NCBI GenBank assembly: GCA_024763035.1
Contig: JANTGG010000016.1
Location: 1-34,774 of the forward strand
Direction of reading: 5' to 3'
Origin: Desulfocapsa sp.
GTDB taxonomy: Bacteria; Desulfobacterota; Desulfobulbia; Desulfobulbales; Desulfocapsaceae
DNA length: 34,774 nt
A program made the position numbers and the translations under genes. The notes below the pieces were generated by a model. The model had not been told where the DNA came from and did not search any database. It was given only the letters and a program-made list of their open reading frames with translations. Shown here one piece after another: positions 25,066-33,029 of the stretch (position 1 is its first letter; each line of letters opens with the position of its first letter).

Positions 25066-25845
25066 ATGAAAATTATTGTTTGTGTAAAGCAGGTCCCTGA
25101 TGCAAAGGATGTTCGCCTGGACCCGGAAACCAATACCCTTGCACGGGAAGGGGTTCAGTCCATTATGAATCCCTACGACCAGCATGCCGTTGAAGAGGCT
25201 GTCAGTCTTAAAGAGCAGCTTGGCGGAGAGGTGACAGTTCTGACCATGGGACCTCCACAGGCTGAAGAGGTTCTGAAACAAGCGATTTCCTGTGGTGCAG
25301 ATCACGGAGTGCTGGTTTCAGATCGAGCCTTTGCCGGTGCTGACACATGGGCAACATCCTATACCCTTGCCAAGGCAGTTGAAAAGATAGGCACGTTTGA
25401 TCTTATCCTCTGCGGCAAACAGGCAATAGACGGAGATACGGCACAGGTTGGACCTGGTCTTGCCGTTCGACTCGGCATCCCATTTATCACCTGTATTCAG
25501 AAGGTGCGGGAAGCCAGTGAGACTGAGATTGTCATGGAACGGATGATGGATGACGGATACGATGTTGTAGCTGTTTCCTATCCTGCCCTGCTAACGGTGG
25601 TAAAAGATCTGAATGTGCCGCGGGTGCCTTCTCTGAAAGGAAAGATGAAGGCCAAGAAAGCCGAGTTCACTGTTCTCTCAGCAGCGGATATCGGAGCTGA
25701 AACTGCCTGTATCGGGCTTGCAGGATCCCCAACTCAGGTTGTCGATGTCTTTCCTCCGAAACCGCGTGGTGAACGTTCCATATTAACCGGTACTCTGGAA
25801 GAACAGATCGAGCAACTTGCCGAAAAACTGGCAGTATATCTCTGA
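25066..25845 (+). CDS. etfB: Electron transfer flavoprotein beta subunit
   Basis: A 259-residue ETF beta subunit. The N-terminus reads I-I-V-C-V-K-Q-V-P-D, and N-P-Y-D-Q-H-A-V-E-E-A follows. The nucleotide-site motif is D-G-D-T-A-Q-V-G-P (122-130) within G-K-Q-A-I-D. In ETFs such as human and Paracoccus this site departs from D-G-D-T-A-Q-V-G-P and holds AMP; the form seen here resembles electron-bifurcating ETFs, where it binds a second FAD. It pairs with the EtfA encoded 154 bp downstream. A bifurcating role is an inference from this motif and the ferredoxin domain on EtfA. Confidence 0.93.
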   Translation: MKIIVCVKQVPDAKDVRLDPETNTLAREGVQSIMNPYDQHAVEEAVSLKEQLGGEVTVLTMGPPQAEEVLKQAISCGADHGVLVSDRAFAGADTWATSYTLAKAVEKIGTFDLILCGKQAIDGDTAQVGPGLAVRLGIPFITCIQKVREASETEIVMERMMDDGYDVVAVSYPALLTVVKDLNVPRVPSLKGKMKAKKAEFTVLSAADIGAETACIGLAGSPTQVVDVFPPKPRGERSILTGTLEEQIEQLAEKLAVYL

Positions 25846-25999
25846 TACCGGCGGTGATGAACGGTAAACCCGCACTTTTTTCAGTATCCCCTTGAGGGAG
25901 CGGATAAGTAGCTTCGTACCGGTTAGGCAGCATGGATAAAGTACACTGCAAAACTTTTATAAAATATACCTTGTCTTGAGTAAGGTTAAGGGTTGAATC
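25846..25999 (+). other. 154-bp gap between etfB and etfA
   Basis: This is an unusually long break between two genes that normally touch. It holds no gene (longest start-to-stop frame 12 codons), two TACCGG copies (near 25847 and 25917) and an AT-rich tract near 25955-25970. No clear promoter or U-tailed hairpin is present. An AGGG ribosome site precedes etfA. Confidence 0.5.
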
Positions 26000-27187
26000 A
26001 TGTTAATTGTAAATAGTGAACTGTGTGTGGGCTGCGGTCTATGCGAGGATACCTGTGCTTTTGGTGCCATTGAAGTTCAGGACGGTCTTGCTGTGGTTGG
26101 TGATGCCTGTACACTGTGCGGATCGTGTGTTGATGTCTGTGAGGTCGAGGCACTTGTTCTTGAGGATGTGGAAAAAAGTGTGCAGGTGGATCTTGACAGC
26201 TGGAGCGGTATCTGGGTGTACTGTGAATTCAGGGCCGGACATCTGGCACCTGTTTCCCTGGAGTTACTCGGCGCTGGTAGAAAACTGGCAGATGCCCGGG
26301 GGGTGAAACTTTCCGCGGTTCTCATCGGAGCAGATACAAAAGAAACGGCCGAACAGCTGATCGGCTATGGTGCAGATGTCGTTTATCGAGTGGATTCTCC
26401 TGCACTGCAGTATTTCACAGACGAAGCCTACGGTGCGGTACTGACTGATCTTATTCAAATCCATAAGCCGGAAGTCGTTCTTGCGGGTGCAACAGCCATT
26501 GGTCGCTCATTTATCCCGGGAGTGGCAAACAGTCTTGGTGCAGGTCTTACCGCGGATTGCACAGAACTTGCCATTCGCGAAGATGATGGGGCGCTTTTGC
26601 AGACCCGTCCGGCATTTGGCGGCAATATCATGGCGACCATTGTCTGTCCCAGTTCCCGTCCACAGATGTCCACGGTGCGGCCCAAAGTGATGAAGCCCCT
26701 TGAGTTTGATGCAGCACGGACCGGTGTTATTGAAGATGTTGAACCTGCACCGGAACAGCTTGCAACGAAAGTCAGGGTGCTGGAGTCTGTACTCTCTGAT
26801 CAGGATGATGTGAATATTCAGGAAGCAGATATTCTGGTTGGTGGCGGCAGGGGGCTTGAGAGTGAAAAAGGCTTTGAGCTGATCCGGAATCTTGCAGAAT
26901 CCATGGATGCTGCAGTGTCTGCCAGTCGGGCAGTGGTGGATTCGGGATGGATAGGGTATCCCCACCAGGTGGGGCAGACCGGTAAAACTGTAGCCCCCAA
27001 ACTCTATGTTGCCTGCGGCATCTCCGGAGCTATTCAGCATGTTGCCGGTATGCAGTCATCAGAAACCATCGTTGCCATTAACAGAGATAAGGAGGCACCG
27101 ATATTTGATGTCGCTGATTATGGCATTGTAGGAGATCTGTTTGAAATCATCCCCCTGCTTATTACAAAAATTGAAGGAAATCGCTGA
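26000..27187 (+). CDS. etfA: ETF alpha subunit with N-terminal 2[4Fe-4S] ferredoxin domain
   Basis: A 395-residue fusion. Residues 1-60 are a bacterial ferredoxin domain with two complete cluster motifs: C9, C12, C15, C19 and C37, C40, C43, C47. A standard EtfA follows: an N-terminal domain (W-V-Y-C-E onward), then the FAD domain with V-G-G-G-R-G-L, S-R-A-V-V-D-S-G-W, Q-V-G-Q-T-G-K-T-V-A-P and A-C-G-I-S-G-A-I-Q-H. Plain EtfA is about 315 residues. Ferredoxin-fused EtfA is known from anaerobes, for example CarE of the bifurcating caffeyl-CoA reductase complex. It probably links acyl-CoA dehydrogenase to low-potential electron carriers. fabG follows after 2 bp. Confidence 0.94.
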   Translation: MLIVNSELCVGCGLCEDTCAFGAIEVQDGLAVVGDACTLCGSCVDVCEVEALVLEDVEKSVQVDLDSWSGIWVYCEFRAGHLAPVSLELLGAGRKLADARGVKLSAVLIGADTKETAEQLIGYGADVVYRVDSPALQYFTDEAYGAVLTDLIQIHKPEVVLAGATAIGRSFIPGVANSLGAGLTADCTELAIREDDGALLQTRPAFGGNIMATIVCPSSRPQMSTVRPKVMKPLEFDAARTGVIEDVEPAPEQLATKVRVLESVLSDQDDVNIQEADILVGGGRGLESEKGFELIRNLAESMDAAVSASRAVVDSGWIGYPHQVGQTGKTVAPKLYVACGISGAIQHVAGMQSSETIVAINRDKEAPIFDVADYGIVGDLFEIIPLLITKIEGNR

Positions 27188-27189
27188 AC

Positions 27190-27933
27190 ATGAGTGATGA
27201 AAAAAAAGTTGCACTGGTGACCGGTGGAAGCCGTGGAATAGGCAGGGCAATCTGTATCAGGCTCGCAGCAATGGGCATACATGTCTATATTAATTACGTG
27301 TCAAACAGCGATGCTGCTGATGTCACCCGGAAAATGATTACTGATGGTGGTGGAACTGCAGACACTATCGCCTTTAATGTCTCCGATACTGCTGAAACTG
27401 AAGCTGCGATAAAGGGGCTTATCAAAGAAGCCGGGGCGTTGAATATCTTGGTCAATAATGCAGGAATTACCCGGGATGGTTTGATGGCCCGGATGAAGGA
27501 AGCTGACTGGGATGCAGTGATTGATACCAATCTCAAAGGTTCTTTTATCTGTGCAAAAGCTGCTGCCCGTTCCATGATGAAAAAGCGATGGGGACGCATT
27601 GTAAATATAAGCTCTGTTATTGGTTTTGCAGGAAATGCGGGACAGGTGAATTATGCTGCCGCAAAAGCGGGAATGACCGGATTGACAAAATCCATGGCCC
27701 GCGAATTTGCCGCTAGAAATATCACGGTCAATGCCGTGGCACCCGGCTATGTTGTAACTGATATGACAAAAGATCTGCCGGAAGCAATTCAGGAAAAGAT
27801 TAAAGCTGAAATTCCCCTTGGCAGTCTGGGGAGTCCCGAAGATATCGCTGCGGCGGTTGCTTATCTTGTAGCGGATGAAGCGTCTTATGTCACGGGCAAC
27901 ACCATTCATGTGAACGGCGGCATGTATATGTGA
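27190..27933 (+). CDS. fabG: 3-oxoacyl-ACP reductase FabG
   Basis: A 247-residue short-chain dehydrogenase that reduces 3-oxoacyl-ACP with NADPH. It shows the nucleotide motif T-G-G-S-R-G-I-G (11-18), N-N-A-G (89-92) and the catalytic set N114, S142, Y155 and K159 (Y-A-A-A-K). The end, V-T-G-N-T-I-H-V-N-G-G-M-Y-M, is the common FabG C-terminus. It starts 2 bp after etfA, so it shares that transcript, and precedes acpP by 111 bp. Confidence 0.95.
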   Translation: MSDEKKVALVTGGSRGIGRAICIRLAAMGIHVYINYVSNSDAADVTRKMITDGGGTADTIAFNVSDTAETEAAIKGLIKEAGALNILVNNAGITRDGLMARMKEADWDAVIDTNLKGSFICAKAAARSMMKKRWGRIVNISSVIGFAGNAGQVNYAAAKAGMTGLTKSMAREFAARNITVNAVAPGYVVTDMTKDLPEAIQEKIKAEIPLGSLGSPEDIAAAVAYLVADEASYVTGNTIHVNGGMYM

Positions 27934-28044
27934 TTTACAGTTTGTCTGCAGTCTGGTAAGAAGAGATACGAAAGGTCAAATTTAGTGAAAGAGTCGCCTG
28001 GCGACATTATCCATACAAATAGAAATACCCACAGGAGATAGAAA

Positions 28045-28275
28045 ATGGCAATTGAACAGCAGATGGTTGATATTATTGTTGAGCAGTTGAGCGTTGATAA
28101 GGAAAAAGTTGTCCCCGGAGCATCTTTTGTTGATGATCTTGGTGCCGATTCCCTTGATCTGGTTGAGCTGATTATGGCGATGGAAGAAGAGTTTGATGTT
28201 GAGATTCCTGATGAGGAAGCTGAAAAAATCGCAACGGTTCAAAACGCAATTGATTTTGTAAATAACCTGAAATAA
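28045..28275 (+). CDS. acpP: Acyl carrier protein
   Basis: A 76-residue acidic protein that carries growing acyl chains on a phosphopantetheine arm attached to S36 in the motif [10 protein letters not shown]. Length, charge and helices match AcpP; the N-terminal A-I-E-Q-Q-M-V-D is a minor variant. A strong AGGAGA ribosome site precedes it, fitting its high abundance. It sits between fabG and fabF, and a hairpin follows its stop codon. Confidence 0.97.
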   Translation: MAIEQQMVDIIVEQLSVDKEKVVPGASFVDDLGADSLDLVELIMAMEEEFDVEIPDEEAEKIATVQNAIDFVNNLK

Positions 28276-28282
28276 ATTTTTC

Positions 28283-28302
28283 AGGAACGCTGAGTCGTTC
28301 CT
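28283..28302 (+). other. Intercistronic hairpin after acpP
   Basis: AGGAACG (28283-28289) and CGTTCCT (28296-28302) pair perfectly around a 6-base loop, 7 nt after the acpP stop. No U run follows, so it is not a standard terminator. It may protect the 3' end of a processed acpP message or lower expression of fabF relative to acpP; either is inference. Confidence 0.5.
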
Positions 28303-28340
28303 CGAAACTCCCCAATCAGAGAATTATTAAAGAGGAGTTC

Positions 28341-29585
28341 ATGGTGAAACGAAGAGTTGTGGTCACCGGTATAGGTCTGGTGACCCCTTTGGGCACAGGA
28401 ACAGAAAAAACCTGGAACAATATCTGTGCCGGCGTCAGCGGTGTGGGGACCATTACCCGATTTGATGCGAGCAGTTTTGCAGCTCAGATCGCAGCAGAGG
28501 TACGGGATTTCCGGCAGGAAGAGTATTTTGACAGGAAGGCTGCCAAACATCTCGATCTGTTTGTTCAATATGGGATTGTTGCCGCAAAGTTTGCTGTGGA
28601 AGCTTCCGGGGTGGAGATTACGGATGAAAACTGCGAACGTGTTGGCGTTATAACCGGTTGCGGAATGGGTGGTTTACCGACCATTGAGAAAAATCATAGT
28701 GTCTTTCTCGATCGTGGAGCAAGGAGAATTTCTCCTTTTTTTATTCCCATGGCAATTCCAAATATGCCTTCGGGGCATATTTCCATGCAGATTGGAGCCA
28801 AAGGGCCGAATCTTGCTCTTTCCACAGCCTGTGCTGCGGGAACGCATGCCGTTGGTGAAGCGTATCGCTCGATAGTATACGGAGACAGCGATGTTGTGGT
28901 CACAGGCGGGACTGAATCGGTTGTCTGCCCCACTGGAGTTGGCGGATTTGCCGCAATGAAGGCACTTTCAACCCGGAATGATGAGCCGGAGAAAGCTTCC
29001 CGTCCCTTTGACAAAGATCGTGACGGCTTTGTGATGGCGGAAGGATCCGGGATGCTGGTGTTGGAAGAACTGGAACATGCTCTGGCACGGGGTGCTGATA
29101 TCCATGCCGAGCTGATTGGATTTGGTGCAAGCAGTGATGCCTATCATATTGCTGCTCCTCCCGAAAACGGGGAGGGGGCGGTTCGCTGTATGCGGATGGC
29201 GTTGCGTGATGCCGGTATGGTTCCTGAGGATATTGATTACATTAATGCCCACGGAACGTCCACACCGTTGAATGATCGCGGTGAAACCCAGGCGATCAAA
29301 ACAGTTTTTGGCAAGCATGCTGCAAAACTTGCGATCAGTTCCACAAAATCAATGACTGGACATATGCTTGGTGCTGCAGGTGGTATTGAAGCCGCCTTTA
29401 CGGCGCTGAGTATCAGAGATCAGATAGCTCCGCCTACAATTAATCTTGACACCCCCAGTCCAGAATGTGATCTTGATTATGTTCCCAATCAGGCAAGAAA
29501 GATGACAATACGGGCGGCGCTCTCCAACTCCTTCGGATTTGGTGGAACGAATGGTGTTATTATAATGAAGCGGTTTGCTGAATAG
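28341..29585 (+). CDS. fabF: 3-oxoacyl-ACP synthase II (FabF)
   Basis: A 414-residue elongating condensing enzyme. The catalytic C164 lies in S-T-A-C-A-A-G-T-H-A, with H304 in N-A-H-G-T-S-T, K336 in S-T-K-S-M-T-G-H and H341. The C-terminus N-S-F-G-F-G-G-T-N-G is typical. The ATG at 28341 is only 3 nt from AGAGGAG, and the next codon, GTG 28344, has better spacing (6 nt), so the protein may start one residue later. This is the last fatty acid gene of the run, 32 bp before rpiB. Confidence 0.96.
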   Translation: MVKRRVVVTGIGLVTPLGTGTEKTWNNICAGVSGVGTITRFDASSFAAQIAAEVRDFRQEEYFDRKAAKHLDLFVQYGIVAAKFAVEASGVEITDENCERVGVITGCGMGGLPTIEKNHSVFLDRGARRISPFFIPMAIPNMPSGHISMQIGAKGPNLALSTACAAGTHAVGEAYRSIVYGDSDVVVTGGTESVVCPTGVGGFAAMKALSTRNDEPEKASRPFDKDRDGFVMAEGSGMLVLEELEHALARGADIHAELIGFGASSDAYHIAAPPENGEGAVRCMRMALRDAGMVPEDIDYINAHGTSTPLNDRGETQAIKTVFGKHAAKLAISSTKSMTGHMLGAAGGIEAAFTALSIRDQIAPPTINLDTPSPECDLDYVPNQARKMTIRAALSNSFGFGGTNGVIIMKRFAE

Positions 29586-29617
29586 CTGGCTGACGTGCCT
29601 GCAGGAGGGAGCGTAAC

Positions 29618-30049
29618 GTGAGAGTTGCAATTGGATCGGATCATGGTGGATTTTTTTTAAAAAAAATCGTCGTCGCCCTTGTTGCAGAACTTGGTCATGA
29701 GGTTGATGATGTGGGATGTGTCAACGGTGAGTCTGTTGATTACCCGCAATTTGCTGAGCAGGTCTGTGAGAAGGTTCGTTCCCAGAATGCGGATAGGGGG
29801 ATTCTTATCTGCGGTACAGGGATAGGTATGTCGATGGCAGCAAATAAGCATGCATCCATTCGTGCTGCTCTGTGCAGTGAACAGTATACTGCCAGAATGA
29901 GCCGAGAACATAATGATGCCAATGTGCTCTGTCTTGGAGAACGGGTCACAGGACCCGGGGTTGCGGAGGATGTTGTACGCACCTGGCTTGCCACCCCATT
30001 TGAAGGGGGCAGGCATCAACGTCGAATTGAGTTGTTCAGCACATTATAA
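29618..30049 (+). CDS. rpiB: Ribose-5-phosphate isomerase B
   Basis: A 143-residue RpiB/LacAB-family isomerase interconverting ribose 5-phosphate and ribulose 5-phosphate. The N-terminus I-G-S-D-H-G-G-F and the active-site C65 in I-C-G-T-G-I-G-M-S-M-A-A-N-K are diagnostic, with H98 in S-R-E-H-N-D-A-N-V. It starts at GTG with GGAGG sequence about 9 nt upstream. It is followed by a strong terminator and then glyA, an order (rpiB-glyA) seen in several bacterial groups. Confidence 0.95.
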   Translation: MRVAIGSDHGGFFLKKIVVALVAELGHEVDDVGCVNGESVDYPQFAEQVCEKVRSQNADRGILICGTGIGMSMAANKHASIRAALCSEQYTARMSREHNDANVLCLGERVTGPGVAEDVVRTWLATPFEGGRHQRRIELFSTL

Positions 30050-30076
30050 TCTTTTGTGTCACATGGATCTGTTATA

Positions 30077-30112
30077 AACCGGCATTCCAGTTTTGGGCAT
30101 GCCGGTTTTTTT
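30077..30112 (+). terminator. Strong rho-independent terminator after rpiB
   Basis: AACCGGCAT (30077-30085) and ATGCCGGTT (30099-30107) form a 9-bp perfect stem with a 13-base loop that can pair further inside, and the stem runs directly into a seven-base U run (30106-30112). It ends the fatty acid-rpiB transcript and separates it from glyA. Confidence 0.88.
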
Positions 30113-30147
30113 ATCTGTTTTATTTATCGAAGGAAGAGGAGTAAAAT

Positions 30148-31392
30148 ATGTCGTCCCTGCAAAATACCGATCCCGATGTTCTGAATTTTATCGGTAAGGA
30201 ATATGATCGTCAGGATAGTCAGCTGGAGTTGATTGCCTCTGAAAATATAGTTTCTGCTGCAGTTCTTGAGGCACAAGGGTCAATTTTTACCAATAAGTAT
30301 GCAGAAGGTTACCCCCGGAAACGGTATTACGGCGGCTGTGACTATGCCGATGAGGTTGAGACTCTGGCCATCACGCGGGCAAAAGAAATATTTGGCGCCG
30401 AATATGCAAATGTTCAACCCCATTCAGGATCTCAGGCGAATATGGCAGTCTATTTTGCCACATTGAAACCCGGAGACAAGGTTCTGGGTATGGATCTCGC
30501 CCATGGCGGGCATCTGACACACGGCAGCGGCGTGAATTTTTCCGGACAGCTGTTCAACTTTATCTCCTATGGTGTTGACAGGAAAACGGAACAGATCAAT
30601 ATGGAAGAGGTGGAACGTATCGCCTTTGAGAATCGTCCGAAGATGATTGTGGCAGGAGCAAGTGCCTATTCCCGTTTTATTGATTTTGAAGGATTCAGGA
30701 AGATTGCCGATCAGATCGGTGCACTTTTTATGGTTGATATGGCGCATATTGCAGGGCTTATTGCCGGGGGTGTGCATCCTTCTCCTGTTCCCTATGCGGA
30801 TTTTGTTACATCCACAACGCACAAAACCATGCGTGGTCCTCGAGGCGGACTTATACTTGCCAGGGGAAAGTGGGAAAAAGCGATTAACTCCAAAATTTTT
30901 CCGGGTATTCAGGGCGGTCCCCTTGTCCATGTCATAGCTGCCAAGGCTGTAGGTTTTAAAGAAGCTGGTATGGATACCTTTAAGCGGTATCAGCAGCAGG
31001 TTGTTGCAAATGCGGCTGCTCTTGGTGAAAGTCTGGCGGCAAAAGGATTCAGACTTGTGTCAGGCGGAACAGACAATCATCTGATCCTGCTTGATCTGTC
31101 CAGCAAGGATATTACCGGCAAAGATGCTGAAGAGTTGCTTGAGAAGGCCGGACTTACCGTGAACAAAAATGCCATTCCATTTGACAGTCAGCCCCGCTTT
31201 GTGACATCTGGCGTGCGTGTGGGGACTCCAGCCGTTACAACAAGAGGGCTGAAAGTACCGGAGATGGAATTAATCAGTGAGTGGATAGAGCGTGTTATCT
31301 CCACCCGGGATGATGCGGTAATTGCAGCTGTTCGTCAGGAAGTGCGGTCCTTGTGTGAAAAGTTTCCCCTGTCTACTGTAATCAGTGACTGA
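30148..31392 (+). CDS. glyA: Serine hydroxymethyltransferase
   Basis: A 414-residue PLP enzyme converting serine and tetrahydrofolate to glycine and methylene-tetrahydrofolate. PLP lysine K226 lies in [14 protein letters not shown]. Other marks are L-E-L-I-A-S-E-N at the N-terminus, [14 protein letters not shown] and [10 protein letters not shown] strong GGAAGAGGAG ribosome site precedes it. Only 35 nt separate it from the terminator, so its promoter must be within or before the terminator unless readthrough suffices. Confidence 0.97.
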   Translation: MSSLQNTDPDVLNFIGKEYDRQDSQLELIASENIVSAAVLEAQGSIFTNKYAEGYPRKRYYGGCDYADEVETLAITRAKEIFGAEYANVQPHSGSQANMAVYFATLKPGDKVLGMDLAHGGHLTHGSGVNFSGQLFNFISYGVDRKTEQINMEEVERIAFENRPKMIVAGASAYSRFIDFEGFRKIADQIGALFMVDMAHIAGLIAGGVHPSPVPYADFVTSTTHKTMRGPRGGLILARGKWEKAINSKIFPGIQGGPLVHVIAAKAVGFKEAGMDTFKRYQQQVVANAAALGESLAAKGFRLVSGGTDNHLILLDLSSKDITGKDAEELLEKAGLTVNKNAIPFDSQPRFVTSGVRVGTPAVTTRGLKVPEMELISEWIERVISTRDDAVIAAVRQEVRSLCEKFPLSTVISD

Positions 31393-31410
31393 TACCTGTC
31401 TGGAGTTGAT

Positions 31411-31893
31411 ATGAAGTGTCCCTATTGTGGTCATCTGGATAATAAAGTAATCGATTCCCGTTTAAATAAAGATGCGACGATTACACGACGACGACGATCC
31501 TGTTTGTCATGCGATCAGCGGTTTACCACCTATGAGCGACTTGAGGTTATGTTTCCCATGCTTGTCAAGAAAGATGGGCGTCGTGAGATATGGGACAGGC
31601 AGAAAATGGTTATCGGTCTTGAAAAAGCTTGTGAAAAGCGGCCGGTCAGCTGTGATGATATAGACAGTTTCGTTGATGACATCGAAAAGAAGCTGCAGGA
31701 TTTTGGTTCCAAGGAAGTACCTGCAGAGGTGGTTGGGGAATGGGTCATCGAAGAACTTCCCAAGCTTGATGAAGTTGCATACGTGCGTTTTGCTTCTGTC
31801 TACAGACAGTTTAAAGATGTGAATGAGTTTATGGACGAGTTGAAGGTTCTGCTCGATTCGAGGGATGAACAGGCAGCAGAAGAAAAATATTAA
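31411..31893 (+). CDS. nrdR: Transcriptional repressor NrdR
   Basis: A 160-residue nucleotide-sensing repressor of ribonucleotide reductase genes. The N-terminal zinc ribbon is complete (C3, C6, C31, C34, with R-R-R-R-S-C-L-S-C between) and an ATP-cone domain follows at about 49-139 ([10 protein letters not shown]). The length is standard. It lies 18 bp after glyA and 2 bp before ribD, a conserved neighbourhood. No NrdR box pair was evident near it and no ribonucleotide reductase gene is in the window. Confidence 0.95.
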   Translation: MKCPYCGHLDNKVIDSRLNKDATITRRRRSCLSCDQRFTTYERLEVMFPMLVKKDGRREIWDRQKMVIGLEKACEKRPVSCDDIDSFVDDIEKKLQDFGSKEVPAEVVGEWVIEELPKLDEVAYVRFASVYRQFKDVNEFMDELKVLLDSRDEQAAEEKY

Positions 31894-31895
31894 CC

Positions 31896-33002
31896 ATGAT
31901 TTCGCCTGATCCTGACGATATCCGCTTCATGCATATCGCCCTGCGGGAAGCACGGAAGGGGGTTGGGCGAACTTCCCCCAATCCCTGCGTTGGCGCCGTG
32001 ATTGTTAAAGACGGTGTTGTAATCAGTCGCGGATACCATAAAAAGGCCGGTACGCCCCATGCTGAAGTGCATGCCATAAGACGGGCAGGACGAGATGCAG
32101 AGGGGGCAACAATCTACGTCACCCTTGAACCTTGCAGCCATACCGGGAAGACGCCGCCCTGCTGCCATGCCGTTGTTAAGGCTGGTATTAAACGTGTTGT
32201 GGTTGGTATGGAAGATCCCAATCCCCTTGTCAGTGGCAGTGGTAATCGCTATCTGCGCGAACATGGACTTGATGTTCAGTGCGGGGTTCTTGAAGAAGAA
32301 TGTTATGAGTTGAACCGTCCGTTTTTAAAACATATTGCAACAGGACTTCCCTTTGTTGTCATGAAAGCCGGTATAAGCCTTGACGGAAAGCTCAGTTATC
32401 AAAAAGGATGTCCTGGCAGAATAACAGGCAGGTGCAGCAGTAAAAGGGTGCATCGCCTACGCGACAGTCTCGATGCCATCCTTGTCGGCATCGGTACAGT
32501 AGTTGCGGATAATCCTTCGTTGACAACCAGGGTACCCGGAAAAAAAGGCAGGGATCCCGTACGTGTTATTCTTGACAGTTCCCTGAAGATCCCCCTTCAG
32601 TCAAAGGTTATTCAACAGGAAAGCTCTTCAACACTGGTATTTTGCTCTAACGTGGCAAGTGAGGGGAAAAAAGAACGACTTCGAAACCAGACAAACGTGC
32701 GGGTGATAGAAGTTGACAGTGACGAAAGCAGGGGCCTTGACCTGGAAACTGTTCTGCAGAAACTTGGTGGCTTAGGACTCTGTTCTGTTCTTGTCGAGGG
32801 CGGCGCCGGTGTACACGGCAGTTTTTTACGAAAAAATCTAGTGGATAGGGTCATGCTGTTTCAAGCACCGATTTTTGCCGGATCTGCCGGAACACCACTG
32901 CTGGAAGGATTTCGTGTCGAGGACCGGGATTCGGCTCCCAGATTGAAAAAGATGCACTACCGGCGCTGTGGGCAGGATATTCTGATCCAGGGCGATTTGT
33001 GA
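31896..33002 (+). CDS. ribD: Bifunctional pyrimidine deaminase/reductase RibD
   Basis: A 368-residue two-domain riboflavin enzyme. The N-terminal deaminase has zinc ligands H55 and C80, C89, with catalytic E57 (H-A-E-V-H-A; P-C-S-H-T-G-K-T-P-P-C). The C-terminal reductase (about 150-368) shows K-A-G-I-S-L-D-G-K, G-I-G-T-V-V-A-D-N-P-S-L-T-T-R and V-E-G-G-A-G-V-H-G-S-F. It starts 2 bp after nrdR. No FMN riboswitch precedes it, and ribE/ribBA/ribH do not follow: a convergent gene begins 27 bp later. Confidence 0.95.
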   Translation: MISPDPDDIRFMHIALREARKGVGRTSPNPCVGAVIVKDGVVISRGYHKKAGTPHAEVHAIRRAGRDAEGATIYVTLEPCSHTGKTPPCCHAVVKAGIKRVVVGMEDPNPLVSGSGNRYLREHGLDVQCGVLEEECYELNRPFLKHIATGLPFVVMKAGISLDGKLSYQKGCPGRITGRCSSKRVHRLRDSLDAILVGIGTVVADNPSLTTRVPGKKGRDPVRVILDSSLKIPLQSKVIQQESSSTLVFCSNVASEGKKERLRNQTNVRVIEVDSDESRGLDLETVLQKLGGLGLCSVLVEGGAGVHGSFLRKNLVDRVMLFQAPIFAGSAGTPLLEGFRVEDRDSAPRLKKMHYRRCGQDILIQGDL

Positions 33003-33029
33003 TAGCTGGACAATCTTGAAAGCACTATG

